64,000 nucleotides of DNA from Candidatus Altimarinota bacterium. GTDB lineage: Bacteria; Patescibacteriota; Gracilibacteria; UBA4473. The position numbers and the translations under genes are program-made. Every line of letters starts with the position of its first letter. The first letter of the stretch is position 1. Below the pieces are notes generated by a model that ran no database searches, was not told the DNA's origin, and saw only the letters and a program-made list of their open reading frames with translations. The stretch lies in assembly GCA_018608565.1 (NCBI GenBank), contig JABAZT010000013.1:11112-75111 (forward strand), in the 5' to 3' direction. This document shows positions 19,285 through 28,806 of this stretch, in pieces.

Positions 19285-19899
19285 ATGACATTTCTATCCA
19301 ATCTTGACTGGCGGCACGCCACAAAATCTTTCGACTCTAACAAAAAAGTATCTGATGAAGATCTTCAGAAGATTGTTAAATCAATTCAGCTTACGCCCGC
19401 TTCATTTGGACTACAGCCATATCATGTTCACGTAATATCAGATCAGGTTATCAAGGAAAAGATTAAATCAGTATCTTGGGATCAGGCTCAAGTGGCCAAT
19501 TGTTCTCATTTACTGGTATTTAGTTCTCGTCTTGATGCAGAGCAAAGAATTGAAGACTATATGGAAATCGCTTCAGAAGGTTCAGCAGAAGCGAAGCAGG
19601 CACTTCTTCCCTATAAGGAGATGATGCAAGGATTCCTTCTCGGAGAAAAAGGGAAAGGGGATTTCAACTGGGCAACACGACAAGCCTACATTGCACTCGG
19701 ATTCGCGATGGCAGCCTGTGCAGAGTTGGAGATAGATAGTTGTCCTATCGAGGGATCAGATTTTGCTGAGGTAGACCAAATTTTAGACCTCCCTCCACAT
19801 TTACTTTCTTGTGTACTGCTTCCTATAGGATATAGAGAGACAGAACCACGAGAAAAAGTCCGATTCTCAGAAGAAGACTTATTTACGACTCTTTCCTAG
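19285..19899 (+). CDS. Nitroreductase family protein (NfsB-like)
   Basis: LDWRHATKSFDSNKKVSDEDLQKIVKSIQLTPASFGLQPYHVHVI; start trimmed to MTFLSNLDW. Confidence 0.88.
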   Translation: MTFLSNLDWRHATKSFDSNKKVSDEDLQKIVKSIQLTPASFGLQPYHVHVISDQVIKEKIKSVSWDQAQVANCSHLLVFSSRLDAEQRIEDYMEIASEGSAEAKQALLPYKEMMQGFLLGEKGKGDFNWATRQAYIALGFAMAACAELEIDSCPIEGSDFAEVDQILDLPPHLLSCVLLPIGYRETEPREKVRFSEEDLFTTLS

Positions 19900-20712
19900 A
19901 TGGAAGAAAACGTATTATTCGCCTTTGGGCTCACGCTCTTCGCCGGACTCGCAACCGGTATTGGGAGTTTGATCGCTTTATTTGCCAAAAGAACCAATGA
20001 AACCTGGCTTTCCCTTGCATTAGGATTTAGTGGAGGAGTGATGCTGTATGTTTCTTTTGTAGAGATATTTCCGAAGTCACAGCTATATCTTGTTGAAAAT
20101 TTTGGAACACAGATAGGAACGCTTTATACCACATTAGCATTCTTTGGGGGAATGCTCTTGATTGCTTTTATTGATAGGCTCATTCCACACGAGCACAATC
20201 CACATGAAGCACGTAGAGTAGAGGAGCTCGATACAGAGGCGAAAGAAATATTAAAGAAAAAACAGCTCCATCGGATGGGGATGTTTACCGCTCTTGCTAT
20301 CGCCATACATAACTTTCCCGAAGGACTTGCTACATTTGCCTCAGCACTTGCAGATCCAACTCTGGGTATCGCTATCGCTATTGCTATCGCTATTCACAAT
20401 ATTCCAGAAGGAATTGCCGCCTCAATTCCAATTTATTACGCAACAGGAAGCCGTAAACGCGCCTTTGCTTTTTCTTTTCTTTCGGGATTGGCAGAGCCCA
20501 TTGGAGCGCTAATCGGTTACTTTTTACTCAAGTCTTGGTTCAATGACGTCACATTTGGTCTGCTTTTTGCAGCAGTTGGAGGAATTATGGTATTTATATC
20601 TTTGGATGAGCTCCTTCCCACCGCCGAAAAATATGCCTCTCATCATACCGTTATTTACGGAGTGGTATTGGGAATGATTGTTATGGCTGCAAGTCTTATC
20701 CTGTTTCTTTAG
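19900..20712 (+). CDS. zupT: ZIP family metal transporter
   Basis: AIHNFPEGLATF and IAIHNIPEGIAASIP signatures, eight hydrophobic segments. Confidence 0.93.
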   Translation: MEENVLFAFGLTLFAGLATGIGSLIALFAKRTNETWLSLALGFSGGVMLYVSFVEIFPKSQLYLVENFGTQIGTLYTTLAFFGGMLLIAFIDRLIPHEHNPHEARRVEELDTEAKEILKKKQLHRMGMFTALAIAIHNFPEGLATFASALADPTLGIAIAIAIAIHNIPEGIAASIPIYYATGSRKRAFAFSFLSGLAEPIGALIGYFLLKSWFNDVTFGLLFAAVGGIMVFISLDELLPTAEKYASHHTVIYGVVLGMIVMAASLILFL

Positions 20713-20715
20713 GAG

Positions 20716-21087
20716 TTAGTATGTGCGGTTCGTTCTGATTTTTAGATACAAGAGTCTTTCGTGTTCTTCTTTTAGGTATTTTGTCTGGCGTAGTAGTGAA
20801 GCAAGCGTGATAGTTGAAAAAATTAAAGAAATCAAAAAGACTTCAGGAGAAATAATTTCATTATATTCTTCTTCTTGAATGAGTTGTTTAGCTCTATTTA
20901 TATGAATGCTGGTAAATCCTAGGCCAAGAAGAAAGCTTGATCCTGTATATCCAATCAAAAAAGAAATTCGAGAGATGATAGACCTTGTGAGTTGTTTGAT
21001 TTCCGTTTTGATCGTGTTAGGATCAGGGAGCGTCTCAAATAAATGATCTGGTACTGGAGGAGGGAGAATTGCTTCTGCTTCAGGCAT
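20716..21087 (-). CDS. Hypothetical membrane protein
   Basis: 123-aa ORF with two TM-like stretches. Confidence 0.5.
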   Translation of the reverse strand: MPEAEAILPPPVPDHLFETLPDPNTIKTEIKQLTRSIISRISFLIGYTGSSFLLGLGFTSIHINRAKQLIQEEEYNEIISPEVFLISLIFSTITLASLLRQTKYLKEEHERLLYLKIRTNRTY

Positions 21088-21117
21088 TTGATTGATTAAT
21101 AAATAAAAAAAATAAAT

Positions 21118-21720
21118 ATGTCAAAAATATCAATCTTAGCTCTCGCATCTTCTCCAGAAAAAGGACAAAACTCAGATACACTTCTCGATGCATTTCTAGA
21201 GGGTGTAAAAGAAAAAAATCCTGATGCAGTCATAGATAAATATTACATCTCCGAAATTCCACTCAAGGCCTACTGTCATAAGTGTGCGCGAGAGCCGCAA
21301 CCAGGAGAAGAAGTTTTTGCCGAAGTCGTAGAAAAGCTCAAATCAGCCAACGGACTCGTGATCGCGACGCCAACGTATAACTTCAACATTCCCTCAGGAC
21401 TTAAAAATTTCATCGATCGAATTGGATATATTTCATTGGATTACGGAAAAAAGAATCTCGTAGGACAACCTCCGGGGAAACTAAAACATCTCAAAACCTA
21501 TTTCATCGTCAGTGGAGGAACGCCTGCATGGATCCGACGATTTATTTTCTTTCTCTATCCAGCTTTTTATCTCAGTGTCGCATTTAGCTACTACTATGCC
21601 AAGCTCGGAGGAAGTTTCTATGCAGGGAAGCTAACATTTAGCACTCCAGCTCGAGATGATATGAAATTACTGAAGAAAGTACGGAAGAGGGGGAATCGAT
21701 ATGTAAAAACCATAGGTTGA
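21118..21720 (+). CDS. NAD(P)H-dependent FMN reductase/flavodoxin-fold protein
   Basis: ILALASSPEKGQNSDTLLDAF...LVIATPTYNFNIPSGLKNFIDRIGY. Confidence 0.88.
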   Translation: MSKISILALASSPEKGQNSDTLLDAFLEGVKEKNPDAVIDKYYISEIPLKAYCHKCAREPQPGEEVFAEVVEKLKSANGLVIATPTYNFNIPSGLKNFIDRIGYISLDYGKKNLVGQPPGKLKHLKTYFIVSGGTPAWIRRFIFFLYPAFYLSVAFSYYYAKLGGSFYAGKLTFSTPARDDMKLLKKVRKRGNRYVKTIG

Positions 21721-21753
21721 CGAAATTGCAAGAATTTGTATTTATTTTTTTGT

Positions 21754-22632
21754 ATGAAATTTTTGCAATGTCCACCCGAAGATCTTACCATCTGGCATAA
21801 TCTATGTGATGATCGAGAGGTTCAGGAGTTATTAGCTTATTATAGTGATCCTCATAATAGGCGTCGTCCTATCCCTGTATTTATGCAGCGTGATAGAACG
21901 GGGAAAACAGTGCTTGGCTGTCTAGACGGAAATTTTCAATGTTATGCATCCAGAATTTTTGAAGATCAACATCTCAACGTGGTGGTACTAGAAACAATAG
22001 CAGATTTTCGAAAGCTCACGGAGGTATGTATAGAGCATTATTATCTTGATTCTAGGGTTCTTAATGGATTATTAGCTCATAGATTAATTTCCCCAGAAGA
22101 GGGGCGATCCATTCAAGGTAATAAGCAGATATATGAATCTGTTTTTTATGAAAATGATAATTGCGTGGAAATGCTAAGAATGTATTTGCGTACATGTCTT
22201 ACAGTAGAAAAAATTGAGTCAATAATAACAGCTTCTCATCAAAATAAAGAGATGTCATTGTATCGGAGCTCTTGCTTGAGGATTGCTTCAGAGTGGTTAG
22301 CGAGTAAGGGAAGAAGACTTGTGTCAGATGGCATCAACTTAGAGGATCTAGTTGATATTAGTGATAATAAGCGTCTGAGTAGCGCTTATAGAGAGAGGGT
22401 TCGATCTCAAACAGAAGATGCATTACAAAAACTAGAAATGGAGGTTCGCCCGAGTCAGCAGAGCGGCTTTAATTACACCGGAGTGTCAGATCAAACGTCA
22501 CAAGCATTAAATAAACCTTCTTTTGAAAACGGCGTTATATATCCACGAGTGGAAGCACTATTAATAAGTGTAATGTATGAAAATGGGTATGATGATGCAT
22601 TACGAGAAATCCTTTCTATGAGAGAAGATTAG
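21754..22632 (+). CDS. Hypothetical protein
   Basis: Intact ORF starting MKFLQCPPEDL. Confidence 0.55.
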   Translation: MKFLQCPPEDLTIWHNLCDDREVQELLAYYSDPHNRRRPIPVFMQRDRTGKTVLGCLDGNFQCYASRIFEDQHLNVVVLETIADFRKLTEVCIEHYYLDSRVLNGLLAHRLISPEEGRSIQGNKQIYESVFYENDNCVEMLRMYLRTCLTVEKIESIITASHQNKEMSLYRSSCLRIASEWLASKGRRLVSDGINLEDLVDISDNKRLSSAYRERVRSQTEDALQKLEMEVRPSQQSGFNYTGVSDQTSQALNKPSFENGVIYPRVEALLISVMYENGYDDALREILSMRED

Positions 22633-22950
22633 AGTTTCTTTGAGAATTTTTGAAAGAAAAAGATATGGGGCACGTATTACTCCTTGTCAACGATCAGATA
22701 GATACTTTACGGAAGCATCACTCACAAATAATTAGAGCGACAAGACTTCACAAGGGTTTCTGCAGAGTCGCTGACACACTTTTTTTTGATATCCAATTTT
22801 ACGTTTATAAAGGGTTAAGATTACCGAGTAATTCATTTTACCCAAGACACATAACAGCTTAGTTTTATTGCTATTTCTTTGGCACGTAGTTTGTCTTGCT
22901 CGGTTATTCTTTTTAAAAAATTTTGGATTGTCACACATCAGTGCATTTTT

Positions 22951-23019
22951 CGGAGACTGAAGTGTCTGCATAAACTTATATTTAAAACGTATTTCACCTT
23001 GCAGACTCCTCAGTCCCCA
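22951..23019. repeat. Long imperfect inverted repeat in non-coding region
   Basis: CGGAGACTGAAGTGTCTGCA / TGCAGACTCCTCAGTCCCC arms around a 29-nt AT-rich loop. Confidence 0.55.
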
Positions 23020-23074
23020 ATTTTTAAACATGTTCAAAGTCCTCTCTCAATCTTTTTAACTTTTTATCTTAATT

Positions 23075-23755
23075 ATGAAAATCTCAAAAATTGCTTTCGG
23101 AATGCTCGCTGTGCCAGTTGTATTTGCTTCAAGCGCGGCACTCGCAGATGATCACGTCTCAGAAAATGGAGAGCGAGGAAATCGGATGAAAAAAGCTCGT
23201 CATTTTAAAAAAAATAATGATGTAGTTTATTCTACAGAAAAAATATCTAATGGAGTTAAAGTAACGATTACTTCAGATGATTCGGACGTAGTAGAAAAAC
23301 TACAATCACGAGAGCCAAAATCTCGGGATGAATCTGTGACAGTTTCAAAGCAAGATATTACAAATGGAGTGATTGTAACCAAAATATCTACTGAAACTGA
23401 AACGGTCCAGAAATGGCATGATCGAGTCGATAAGAAAGCACTCAAAGACAGCATCGCTAAAACAACAGAAAGTCTTAGTAATGGTTCAAAGGTAACACTT
23501 ACTTCCGATAATTCAGATGCCGTGGCTAAGCTTCACGAAAAAGCAGATAAAATCTCAGAGCGTGATTCTAGAAACGATGAAATCACAAAAACGGTAGAAA
23601 AAATATCAAACGGGATTGTGATAACTATGACTACGGATAACTCTGAGCTTGCAGAAAAAATACAAAAACGATCTGAAAATAGTAAGAAATTTGGAGCTAA
23701 ACGAAAAGGAAATAGAGGGGAAGGGCGAAGAGGTGGACGAAGAGGGGAAAGGTAA
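23075..23755 (+). CDS. Secreted protein with four tandem (I/L)(S/T)NG-containing repeats and a basic tail
   Basis: Signal peptide MKISKIAFGMLAVPVVFASSAALA; repeats centred on KISNGVKVTITSDDSD, DITNGVIVTKIST, SLSNGSKVTLTSDNSD, KISNGIVITMTTDNSE. Confidence 0.75.
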   Translation: MKISKIAFGMLAVPVVFASSAALADDHVSENGERGNRMKKARHFKKNNDVVYSTEKISNGVKVTITSDDSDVVEKLQSREPKSRDESVTVSKQDITNGVIVTKISTETETVQKWHDRVDKKALKDSIAKTTESLSNGSKVTLTSDNSDAVAKLHEKADKISERDSRNDEITKTVEKISNGIVITMTTDNSELAEKIQKRSENSKKFGAKRKGNRGEGRRGGRRGER

Positions 23756-23790
23756 TTAATCAAGTTTCGAAATTTCAGAAGTAGAAAGAG

Positions 23791-23818
23791 AAACCCGCAG
23801 AGTAATCTGTGGGTTTTT
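23791..23818 (+). terminator. Intrinsic terminator
   Basis: AAACCCGCAGA-GTAA-TCTGTGGGTTTTTT. Confidence 0.85.
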
Positions 23819-23869
23819 TATAATTAAGTATTGAATATTAAGCACTCAATACTATATATTAGCTCCAAC

Positions 23870-24751
23870 ATGCAATCCTATCTTGATCTTCTCACGTACG
23901 TCAAAGAAAATGGAATAGATCGAACCGATCGTACAGGAGTTGGGACACGGAGTGTTTTTGGGCATCAGTTACGAGTAGATCTAGGAAAAGGGTTTCCATT
24001 ACTTACGACCAAGAAAATATTTTGGAAAGGGGTCGTTGAGGAACTTCTCTGGTTTCTGAGAGGGGATACCAATATTCGTTCTTTAGTTCAAAAAGGCGTC
24101 CATATCTGGGATGATTGGCCCTATGAAAAATTTAAAAAAAGTAATGAGTATGAGGAGGAAACAAAAAACGAGTTTGTGCAGAAAATTATTGAAGATGAAG
24201 CCTTTGCATCACAATGGGGAGAGCTCGGTCCTGTCTATGGATCTCAGTGGCGTTTCTGGCAAAAAACAGATGGAACACAAATTGATCAGATCAAAAATTT
24301 AATCGACCAAATCAAAGCCAATCCAGATTCTCGTCGGCTGATCGTTTCGGCCTGGAATCCCGGAGAAGTAGATCAGATGGCATTGCCTCCATGTCATAGT
24401 TTTTTTCAGTGTTACGTATTGGAGGGAAAACTATCGCTTCAGCTCTATCAGCGGAGTGCAGACGTATTTCTTGGGGTGCCGTTCAACATTGCTTCGTATG
24501 CATTGTTAACACATATGATTGCTCAGGTCTGTGATCTCGAAGTAGGGGAGTTTGTCCATACATTTGGGGATGTACATATCTATAGCAATCACGTCGATCA
24601 GGTAGAGGAACAATTATCAAGAAAGCCATCAGCACTACCAAAAATAAAACTAAATTCAGGTATCAAAAATATAAAGGACTTCACTTCCGAAGATATTGAG
24701 ATTATTGGCTATGAACCGCAGGCGGTGATCAAGGCACCAGTGGCGGTCTAG
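23870..24751 (+). CDS. thyA: Thymidylate synthase
   Basis: [90 protein letters not shown]. Confidence 0.97.
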   Translation: MQSYLDLLTYVKENGIDRTDRTGVGTRSVFGHQLRVDLGKGFPLLTTKKIFWKGVVEELLWFLRGDTNIRSLVQKGVHIWDDWPYEKFKKSNEYEEETKNEFVQKIIEDEAFASQWGELGPVYGSQWRFWQKTDGTQIDQIKNLIDQIKANPDSRRLIVSAWNPGEVDQMALPPCHSFFQCYVLEGKLSLQLYQRSADVFLGVPFNIASYALLTHMIAQVCDLEVGEFVHTFGDVHIYSNHVDQVEEQLSRKPSALPKIKLNSGIKNIKDFTSEDIEIIGYEPQAVIKAPVAV

Positions 24752-24762
24752 GTTATATCTTT

Positions 24763-24791
24763 TTGACATAAGATTGGGAAAAAGATACTTT
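24763..24791 (+). promoter_or_regulatory. Candidate promoter with -10 7 nt from the ATG
   Basis: TTGACA-17 nt-TACTTT, then TGAGGTA, then ATG at 24799. Confidence 0.55.
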
Positions 24792-24798
24792 TGAGGTA

Positions 24799-25032
24799 AT
24801 GGGTAATGAAAAACAAGAATCCAAGAGTCTTTCGGTCGACATAACAGAATTATCAGTAGAGCAACGATCGGCTGCAGAAAGGATAACCACGGGGTGTGTT
24901 GTGGCTGTAGGAACTACGGTAGTATTGGTACTAGCAATTCCAGGATTAGCGGCTTATTGGACATACTGTAAAGCAATTGGTCACAAGAGTAGATTATTTC
25001 GGCCTATGAATCGTCAAAATTGGATAGATTAA
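24799..25032 (+). CDS. Small membrane protein
   Basis: 77-aa ORF with a TM helix. Confidence 0.5.
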   Translation: MGNEKQESKSLSVDITELSVEQRSAAERITTGCVVAVGTTVVLVLAIPGLAAYWTYCKAIGHKSRLFRPMNRQNWID

Positions 25033-25034
25033 TT

Positions 25035-25769
25035 ATGTGCCTTCTTATTGCCCAATTTTGTAGTGATGCAGAGACTGGAAATCCTTATTTTATACTAGGG
25101 GAAAATCGAGATGCACCTCTGCGGAGTATGCATCATAAAAATCATGTTATAAAAGGCATTGAAGCATTTCCTGATGTGGGAATGGAGCAAACATGGATAG
25201 GGGTAAGTAATACGGCTGTGGCAGCATTGTTAAATAACTATCCAGAAGAGCATCCTCAGAGTAAAACTGGGTCAAGAGGAATAATTGTTCCTCGTTTATT
25301 GAGAATGTCAGAACCGTCATTAGGGATGTTAGAAGAACCTAATATGGATCTAGAAAACATTAATCCATTTAGGGTTTTATTATATTCCATTAAGACACAA
25401 ACTTTAGTGATGCAGGTTTGGGATGGAGAGCAGCTTTCTAAAAAACAAACATTTAGTGAAGGACGAGTTATACTGGCTTCATCTAGTTATGGGGAGGAGA
25501 TAAGAATGGCACGAGAGAAAAAAGCGATAGATCTTCTAGAAGGAGTAGGGAATGTGACTCGAGAGGGTCTGCAAGTATTTTTTTCAACGACGGGGGAAGA
25601 TGGATATCCAACATCTGATAGCCCATGTATGGAAGCTAAAAAGAGTCAATCAGTTGCATCACAGGTTATTACCGTTCAAGAAAGCATAGTTCATATAACT
25701 GGATACGCAGGTCCTCCAAATATTCCAGAAGAGCAACATGCTCATATGGATGAAATTATAAGAGTGTGA
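25035..25769 (+). CDS. NRDE/TANGO2 family protein
   Basis: MCLLIAQF...YFILGENRDAPLR, WIGVSNTAVAALLNNY. Confidence 0.82.
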   Translation: MCLLIAQFCSDAETGNPYFILGENRDAPLRSMHHKNHVIKGIEAFPDVGMEQTWIGVSNTAVAALLNNYPEEHPQSKTGSRGIIVPRLLRMSEPSLGMLEEPNMDLENINPFRVLLYSIKTQTLVMQVWDGEQLSKKQTFSEGRVILASSSYGEEIRMAREKKAIDLLEGVGNVTREGLQVFFSTTGEDGYPTSDSPCMEAKKSQSVASQVITVQESIVHITGYAGPPNIPEEQHAHMDEIIRV

Positions 25770-25834
25770 TTTTAATTACAAGAAAGAGTTGTGAAATATA
25801 TAGATCAGTTTATCAAGACCTTAAAGGAAAACCT

Positions 25835-26413
25835 ATGAAGAAAATAAAAAATCCGAAATTAATCCACGATCAAAAAGAAATCCTCGCGGTTATTGATAAT
25901 AATCTTCATTTTTTAGAGAAATTAGAAAGTGTAGTGCAGCAAATTTCTGAAAGCTGCGAAGAAATTTATGAAGAAGGTCATTATGAAATTGGTTCATTTG
26001 TGCGACATGTGATCGATTTTTATAGGGTATTTATTACATATTTAACTTCAAACGAAGAGGTTTTGGACTATCGGGTGAGGAATATAGTATCAGCAGATCA
26101 AGTGAGAACAAATAAAGCCATTGAAACTAATCCAGGGACGGGGGTTCATGCGATTCAGGAAATAAAAAAAGAATTTGAAAGAATGAAATTTAATATTCCA
26201 GAGGATGTATTGTTCCAAAAAGTAAATGTAACCGCCCAGGGAGATGAAATTATTACTCCAACAACGGTGGTAAGTGAATTATTTGTTCTACCAGATCATC
26301 TTATACATCATTTCGCAACTATGGCGGTAATGGCAGTAATAAAAGGAGAATCGAATCTAGATTTCGGAGGAGCAGATTATAATCCTACAACAAAAAGGGA
26401 GAATAAATATTAG
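25835..26413 (+). CDS. DinB-like protein
   Basis: EIGSFVRHVIDFYRVFITYL...DYRVR...ELFVLPDHLIHHFATMAVM, DinB-like His pattern. Confidence 0.65.
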   Translation: MKKIKNPKLIHDQKEILAVIDNNLHFLEKLESVVQQISESCEEIYEEGHYEIGSFVRHVIDFYRVFITYLTSNEEVLDYRVRNIVSADQVRTNKAIETNPGTGVHAIQEIKKEFERMKFNIPEDVLFQKVNVTAQGDEIITPTTVVSELFVLPDHLIHHFATMAVMAVIKGESNLDFGGADYNPTTKRENKY

Positions 26414-26979
26414 CTCATCACTCTATCCAAAACGGTATCCAGTACTCCTGTAAACAAAACCGTAGTAATCAAATCAGCTGATAACAATAACACAATATAG
26501 ATTGAATATTTGAGTCTGAAATATCCAGCTAAGTAATTTGGGATATCAAAACTTAAGCCTAATAGATTGATCATAAATATGGCCTTATATCCACTTTCTT
26601 TGAGTTTTGAGAGGATGATGCTTGATTCTGATTTCGTTCGTATGGCTTGGAAAAAACGATGAGAAGCCCCAAATCGTCCAATAAGAAAAGAAACAGTCGC
26701 TGACAGCCACATCCCCACCATGAAAATCCAGATTGTATCCCATACGTCATAGATCACCATCAATCCAAGGAGGAAGTAGACGGGCGGAAATAGAAAAAAT
26801 CCACGAATGATAAATATAATCCAATAGCTAAGCATAAAAATCCATCCAGTATTTTCTATTTGTCTCGCCCATTCCTCGATTGGTAGTTGTTTAGCCAGAA
26901 GCCCGATAACGACTAGGTAGGAGATCAATATGAAAAGAAAATTTCCTTCAGATTTTAGAAATAAGGTAATTTTTTTCAT
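26410..26979 (-). CDS. TVP38/TMEM64 (VTT, DedA-like) membrane protein
   Basis: FFLFPPVYFLLGLMVIYDVWDTIWIFMVGMWLSATVSFLIGRFGA. Confidence 0.75.
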   Translation of the reverse strand: MKKITLFLKSEGNFLFILISYLVVIGLLAKQLPIEEWARQIENTGWIFMLSYWIIFIIRGFFLFPPVYFLLGLMVIYDVWDTIWIFMVGMWLSATVSFLIGRFGASHRFFQAIRTKSESSIILSKLKESGYKAIFMINLLGLSFDIPNYLAGYFRLKYSIYIVLLLSADLITTVLFTGVLDTVLDRVMS

Positions 26980-26982
26980 AGA

Positions 26983-27663
26983 TTAGTTGAGACGTAATTT
27001 TCTAAGCTGATGTATCTGTTTTGCAATACCCCAAAATCCAAGAAATCGTATGATTTCGATCGCCATAGTAAAGTCCTTCCAAGAACCAGAAATCCAGTTC
27101 ATTTTCTCTGATTTTCGAGTGTGAGAGACATTGTTCATACGGATTATTTTGATTGTATCAGTTCGGTTGATAGCTTGTTTATTGAGATAGGATTCAAGCC
27201 CAAAGCCTGAAAGTCTTCGAAGTTCGGGGGAGTCATTCAGATATGATTTGGGGAAAACTCTTTCGCCTGAAACAAAATCTATGCCTAGGAGTTTAAAGAT
27301 CGTAAACGAATTTTTTCTCAGACTTATGGTCATGGCAGCTTGATCGTGTATTAGTGGTTCGGCTAATGCTTCAATATTTGAAAGATGAAGATTGATTAAA
27401 TCTGCATCGATAAGCATTATTAAGTCATGTGAAGCAACTTTTACAGCTTTTAGTATGGATTGTGTTTTTCTCAGATTTTTGGGGTTCTCAATAAGTGTAA
27501 TAGAGGCGAATTCCTTTACAATTTCAGCGGTCCTATCGGTAGAACCATCATCGACGACTATCAATTCTTGAATATATGGACTCTGAACCAGAATTTCTAA
27601 GACAGCTCCAATTCGTTTTTGTTCATTATAAGCAGGAACAATACAGGTGATTTTTTTATTCAT
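26983..27663 (-). CDS. Glycosyltransferase family 2
   Basis: ITCIVPAYNEQKRIGAVLEIL...LIVVDDGSTDRTAEIV...LIMLIDADL. Confidence 0.92.
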   Translation of the reverse strand: MNKKITCIVPAYNEQKRIGAVLEILVQSPYIQELIVVDDGSTDRTAEIVKEFASITLIENPKNLRKTQSILKAVKVASHDLIMLIDADLINLHLSNIEALAEPLIHDQAAMTISLRKNSFTIFKLLGIDFVSGERVFPKSYLNDSPELRRLSGFGLESYLNKQAINRTDTIKIIRMNNVSHTRKSEKMNWISGSWKDFTMAIEIIRFLGFWGIAKQIHQLRKLRLN

Positions 27664-27668
27664 GATAT

Positions 27669-28709
27669 TTAAATTTTCTCGGCTTTAGTTTGATGTTTTT
27701 TCATGTCATAAAAAACCTTATTATTCATCTTAATTATCTGGAGAAGAGAGGGATTATCCATCTTTTGTTTTCTGTGTTCTTGAGCGATAGTTGACCATCG
27801 TAGAGCATAGTCCCACTGGATTTTCATCGCCTTCCAAAACCCATATTTTGGATCATACATATGCGTCGGGCGAGACTCGACTCCATTGGCCTCTATCACC
27901 CCCAATTCTCCTCGAAGAAACTGTTCGACCGATTCGGATTTAATATCGAGTCTTCCAAAGTTATATCCAGGAGCCCTGCATAGTAGTTTAGTTAGTTTAT
28001 CTTCTAGTGCTTGTGTTTTGATATGAGTTTCATCCGTAAATACACATCCCATAGTATGTGATCCAAGTGACGAAATTTCCTGAGATTTTTGAGGAGCGAG
28101 AACTTCGTTTTTATTTTTAAGCTCAGGGAGAAATGATTCCCATTCGGAGGTATATCGAGGGTGTTTTCGTGCAAGTTCTATAACCGTAGATATTCCATCC
28201 CCAGAAACAGTAGGAAAATGTTTTTGGTTAATTCCAGAGATGATGCCTTTCCCTTTGTGTCGCTCCCAGAAAACTCCGTGTTCTATATTTCCAGGTAAAA
28301 ATTTTTGTGCGAGGTAGTCATAGTTCAGGAGCTTTAAAGCTTTGGGGATATCATCAGTCGTTTGGATCTTTATGATCGCGAATCCCACCATGCCTTTATC
28401 TGGTTTCAGAATTACCGGAGATCCAAAGTCTTGGAGTGCCTTCTTGAGAATTTTTATTTTTTCAGAGTCATGTAGTTCTGCATCAATGAGGAAGGTGTCA
28501 GGGAAAATCTCTTTTCCAATAGATTCTTGAATTTTAAATTTACTCGCAAAATGCATCCCGCCATAGGGAATTTGGTAATTTGGTTTGAGGAGTGTTTTGA
28601 TCCAAATTCGGCGAATAAGGCACCAAAAACCCAAAAATAAATGATAGATAACCAGAGCGATCCAGTCGGGCCAAAATTCAAAAGGTCTGAAGATCCAAGG
28701 CTTTTTCAT
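27669..28709 (-). CDS. ATP-grasp domain protein (sugar-transfer-associated type)
   Basis: FGSPVILKPDKGMVGFAIIKI, NFGRLDIK...GVIEANGVESRPTHMYDP. Confidence 0.75.
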   Translation of the reverse strand: MKKPWIFRPFEFWPDWIALVIYHLFLGFWCLIRRIWIKTLLKPNYQIPYGGMHFASKFKIQESIGKEIFPDTFLIDAELHDSEKIKILKKALQDFGSPVILKPDKGMVGFAIIKIQTTDDIPKALKLLNYDYLAQKFLPGNIEHGVFWERHKGKGIISGINQKHFPTVSGDGISTVIELARKHPRYTSEWESFLPELKNKNEVLAPQKSQEISSLGSHTMGCVFTDETHIKTQALEDKLTKLLCRAPGYNFGRLDIKSESVEQFLRGELGVIEANGVESRPTHMYDPKYGFWKAMKIQWDYALRWSTIAQEHRKQKMDNPSLLQIIKMNNKVFYDMKKHQTKAEKI

Positions 28710-28806
28710 CTTGAAGATTCTAAGTTGTTGGGAGAAAAAGAACAGAGGTCTTTGTGTGATGGATTACGGTTTGATCGAAGAAGGAAATCCAATACGATCC
28801 TCTCAC

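Noticed and set aside
22732-23037. ORF 101 aa minus as a real gene or transposase remnant
   Set aside because: Odd composition, crosses the hairpin, no recognisable domain; kept only as part of the non-coding island observation
22879-23151. ORF 90 aa plus
   Set aside because: Overlaps the start of the better supported secreted repeat protein in another frame; spurious composition
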